Of a DNA stretch of 64,000 bases, positions 62,702 through 64,000 are shown piece by piece. Numbering within the stretch: the stretch's first letter is position 1; each line of letters starts with the position of its first letter. The stretch lies in assembly GCF_947036865.1 (NCBI RefSeq), contig NZ_CAMQSF010000003.1:124001-188000 (forward strand), read 5' to 3'. The translations under genes and the position numbers were made by a program. The stretch comes from an uncultured Caulobacter sp. Its GTDB lineage: Bacteria; Pseudomonadota; Alphaproteobacteria; Caulobacterales; Caulobacteraceae. A model generated the notes under the pieces. It had not been told where the DNA came from. It made no database searches and saw only the letters and a program-made list of their open reading frames with translations.

Positions 62702-64000
62702 ATGCTGACCCTATCCCGCTGGAAGATCATCGCCGTCACGCTGTCGGTGGTCTTCGGCATCCTGTTCTCGCTGCCCAACGTGCTGCCGCAGAAGACGCTG
62801 GACGCGCTGCCCGGCTTCCTGCCGCACCAGAAGCTGAACCTTGGTCTCGATCTGCAGGGCGGGTCCTACCTGCTCTATTCGGTCGACACCGAGGCGCTGC
62901 ACCGCGAGCGCCTGGCCAATCTGACGGAAGACGTGCGCACCCAACTGCGCACCGAGCAGATCCCGTTCGGCGAGTTGTCGCAGCAGGGCGAGATCATCGG
63001 CGTCCGCATTGGTGACCCGGCCCGCTACAACGCCGCCTTGAACCTTCTGCGCAAGAACCTCGGCGCGCCGCTGGCCGGCGCGATCGGCGGCAAGGACGTG
63101 GCGGTGGACGGCAAGGGCGACAGCCGGATCGAAATCCGCTTCGTCCCCGAGGCTCAGCGCGCGGATTCCGCCAAGGCCGTCGAGCAGTCGATCGAGACGA
63201 TCCGTCGCCGTATCGACAGCCTGGGCACGAAGGAGCCGTCGATCAACCGCCAGGGCGCCGATCGGATCATGATCCAGGCGCCCGGCGAAAGCGATCCGGG
63301 CAAGCTCCGCGCCGTGATCGGCAAGACCGCCAAGCTGACCTTCCAGATGGTCGACGAGACGGTCACGCCCGAAGACATCCAGGCCGGGCGCATCCCGCCG
63401 GGCTCGGTGCTGATGAAGAGCGAGGACCAGTACGCGCCTTACTACGTGCTGAAGAAGCGGGCCGTGGTTTCGGGCGAGGAGCTCACCAACGCCAACCAGA
63501 CCTTCGATCAGAATGGCCGTCCGGCCGTGGGCTTCGCCTTCAATGGCGCGGGGTCGCGCAAGTTCGCCGACGCCACCACGCGTAATGTCGGCAAGAAGTT
63601 CGCCATCGTCCTGGACGGCAAGGTGCTGTCGGCGCCGGTGATCAACGGCCCGATCCCCGGCGGCAGCGGCATCATCCAGGGCAACTTCACCGCCGAGAGC
63701 GCCAACGAACTGGCCCTGCTGCTGCGCTCGGGCGCGCTGCCCGCGCCGCTGAACGTGGAAGACCAACGCACCGTGACCGCCGAGCTCGGCGCCGACGCCG
63801 TGAAGGCGGGCTCCATCTCGCTGGCCATCGGCGCGGCGGCGATGTTCGTGTTCGTGATCCTGGCCTACGGCCTGTTCGGCGGCTTCGCGGCCATCGCCCT
63901 GGTGGTCAACGTGCTGCTGATCATCGGCATCATGTCGCTGACCCAGGCGACCCTGACCTTCCCGGGCATCGCCGGCCTGATCCTGACCTTGGCCGTCGCC
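62702..64000 (+). CDS. secD: Protein translocase subunit SecD (partial, runs off the right end)
   Basis: Proton-driven RND-family subunit pulling proteins through SecYEG. 433 codons are visible. MLTLSRWKIIAVTLSVVFGI is the first membrane helix; LNLGLDLQGGSYLLYSVDTE is the SecD LGLDLxGG motif, and IETIRRRIDSLGTKEPSINR the periplasmic P1 block. The visible end enters helix 2 and later membrane segments (SISLAIGAAAMFVFVILAYG). secF presumably follows outside the window. Confidence 0.95.
   Translation, partial: MLTLSRWKIIAVTLSVVFGILFSLPNVLPQKTLDALPGFLPHQKLNLGLDLQGGSYLLYSVDTEALHRERLANLTEDVRTQLRTEQIPFGELSQQGEIIGVRIGDPARYNAALNLLRKNLGAPLAGAIGGKDVAVDGKGDSRIEIRFVPEAQRADSAKAVEQSIETIRRRIDSLGTKEPSINRQGADRIMIQAPGESDPGKLRAVIGKTAKLTFQMVDETVTPEDIQAGRIPPGSVLMKSEDQYAPYYVLKKRAVVSGEELTNANQTFDQNGRPAVGFAFNGAGSRKFADATTRNVGKKFAIVLDGKVLSAPVINGPIPGGSGIIQGNFTAESANELALLLRSGALPAPLNVEDQRTVTAELGADAVKAGSISLAIGAAAMFVFVILAYGLFGGFAAIALVVNVLLIIGIMSLTQATLTFPGIAGLILTLAVA

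Overview
The window is about 64 kb of high-GC DNA with coding density near 95%. Almost every gene is a clear alphaproteobacterial chromosomal gene, and several are Caulobacter hallmarks: a DipM-type protein with four LysM domains and a degenerate LytM domain, a short relative of the Caulobacter S-layer protein RsaA, an rpoZ-spoT pair, Bpt and MotB. I read it as a core chromosome segment of a Caulobacter-like bacterium (Caulobacterales). There is no prophage, IS element, CRISPR array or rRNA; the only tRNA I find is tRNA-Thr(UGU).

Layout. 1-9.2 kb: arfB and yaiI, tRNA-Thr, an ALDH7 dehydrogenase, orphan crtY divergent from folD, a lipoprotein cytochrome c, a sugar-lactone oxidase-like flavoprotein, then a minus-strand run DUF2336 - nadK - Hpt. 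9.3-18 kb: glpK and an SMP-30-like protein, family 5 uracil-DNA glycosylase with a NYN protein, folK, an M13 peptidase and an amidohydrolase. 18-30 kb: rpoZ-spoT (stringent response), a DUF900 hydrolase, a Nudix protein, pyrE, then pdxJ-acpS-lepB-rnc-era-nat-recO, a classical translation/lipid/secretion housekeeping cluster with extra small genes inserted. 30-41 kb, the most accessory part: phoD, parC, two paralogous serine hydrolases flanking an opposite-strand mini-RsaA gene, and a three-gene MDR/nitronate-monooxygenase/SDR operon. 41-49.5 kb: bpt and motB, a 3-hydroxyisobutyrate-dehydrogenase-like gene, the biotin genes (bioF-bioD divergent from bioA), a DMT transporter, a lipoprotein and sodC. 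49.5-64 kb: gyrA-coaD, tatABC, a duplicated UrcA-like protein, serS, surE-pcm-dipM, a DUF815 ATPase, and yajC-secD running off the right end.

Three things deserve attention. First, a roughly 480-residue secreted protein combines the two ends of RsaA (N-terminal surface-anchoring region and C-terminal RTX/type I secretion region) with almost no middle; it sits between two duplicated serine hydrolases. Second, several genes appear to use rare start codons with good Shine-Dalgarno sequences, notably CTG for spoT (overlapping the rpoZ stop) and ATC for the DUF2336 gene. Third, the gaps between genes carry several families of long imperfect palindromes plus a tandem pair of GCGCGC-rich palindromes; one palindrome arm encodes the C-terminus of BioD.

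Both type IIA topoisomerase A subunits (GyrA, ParC) lack the quinolone-binding serine, which fits the intrinsic nalidixic-acid resistance known for Caulobacter. All functions are inferred from sequence reading alone; start codons were chosen by Shine-Dalgarno position, overlaps and codon use.
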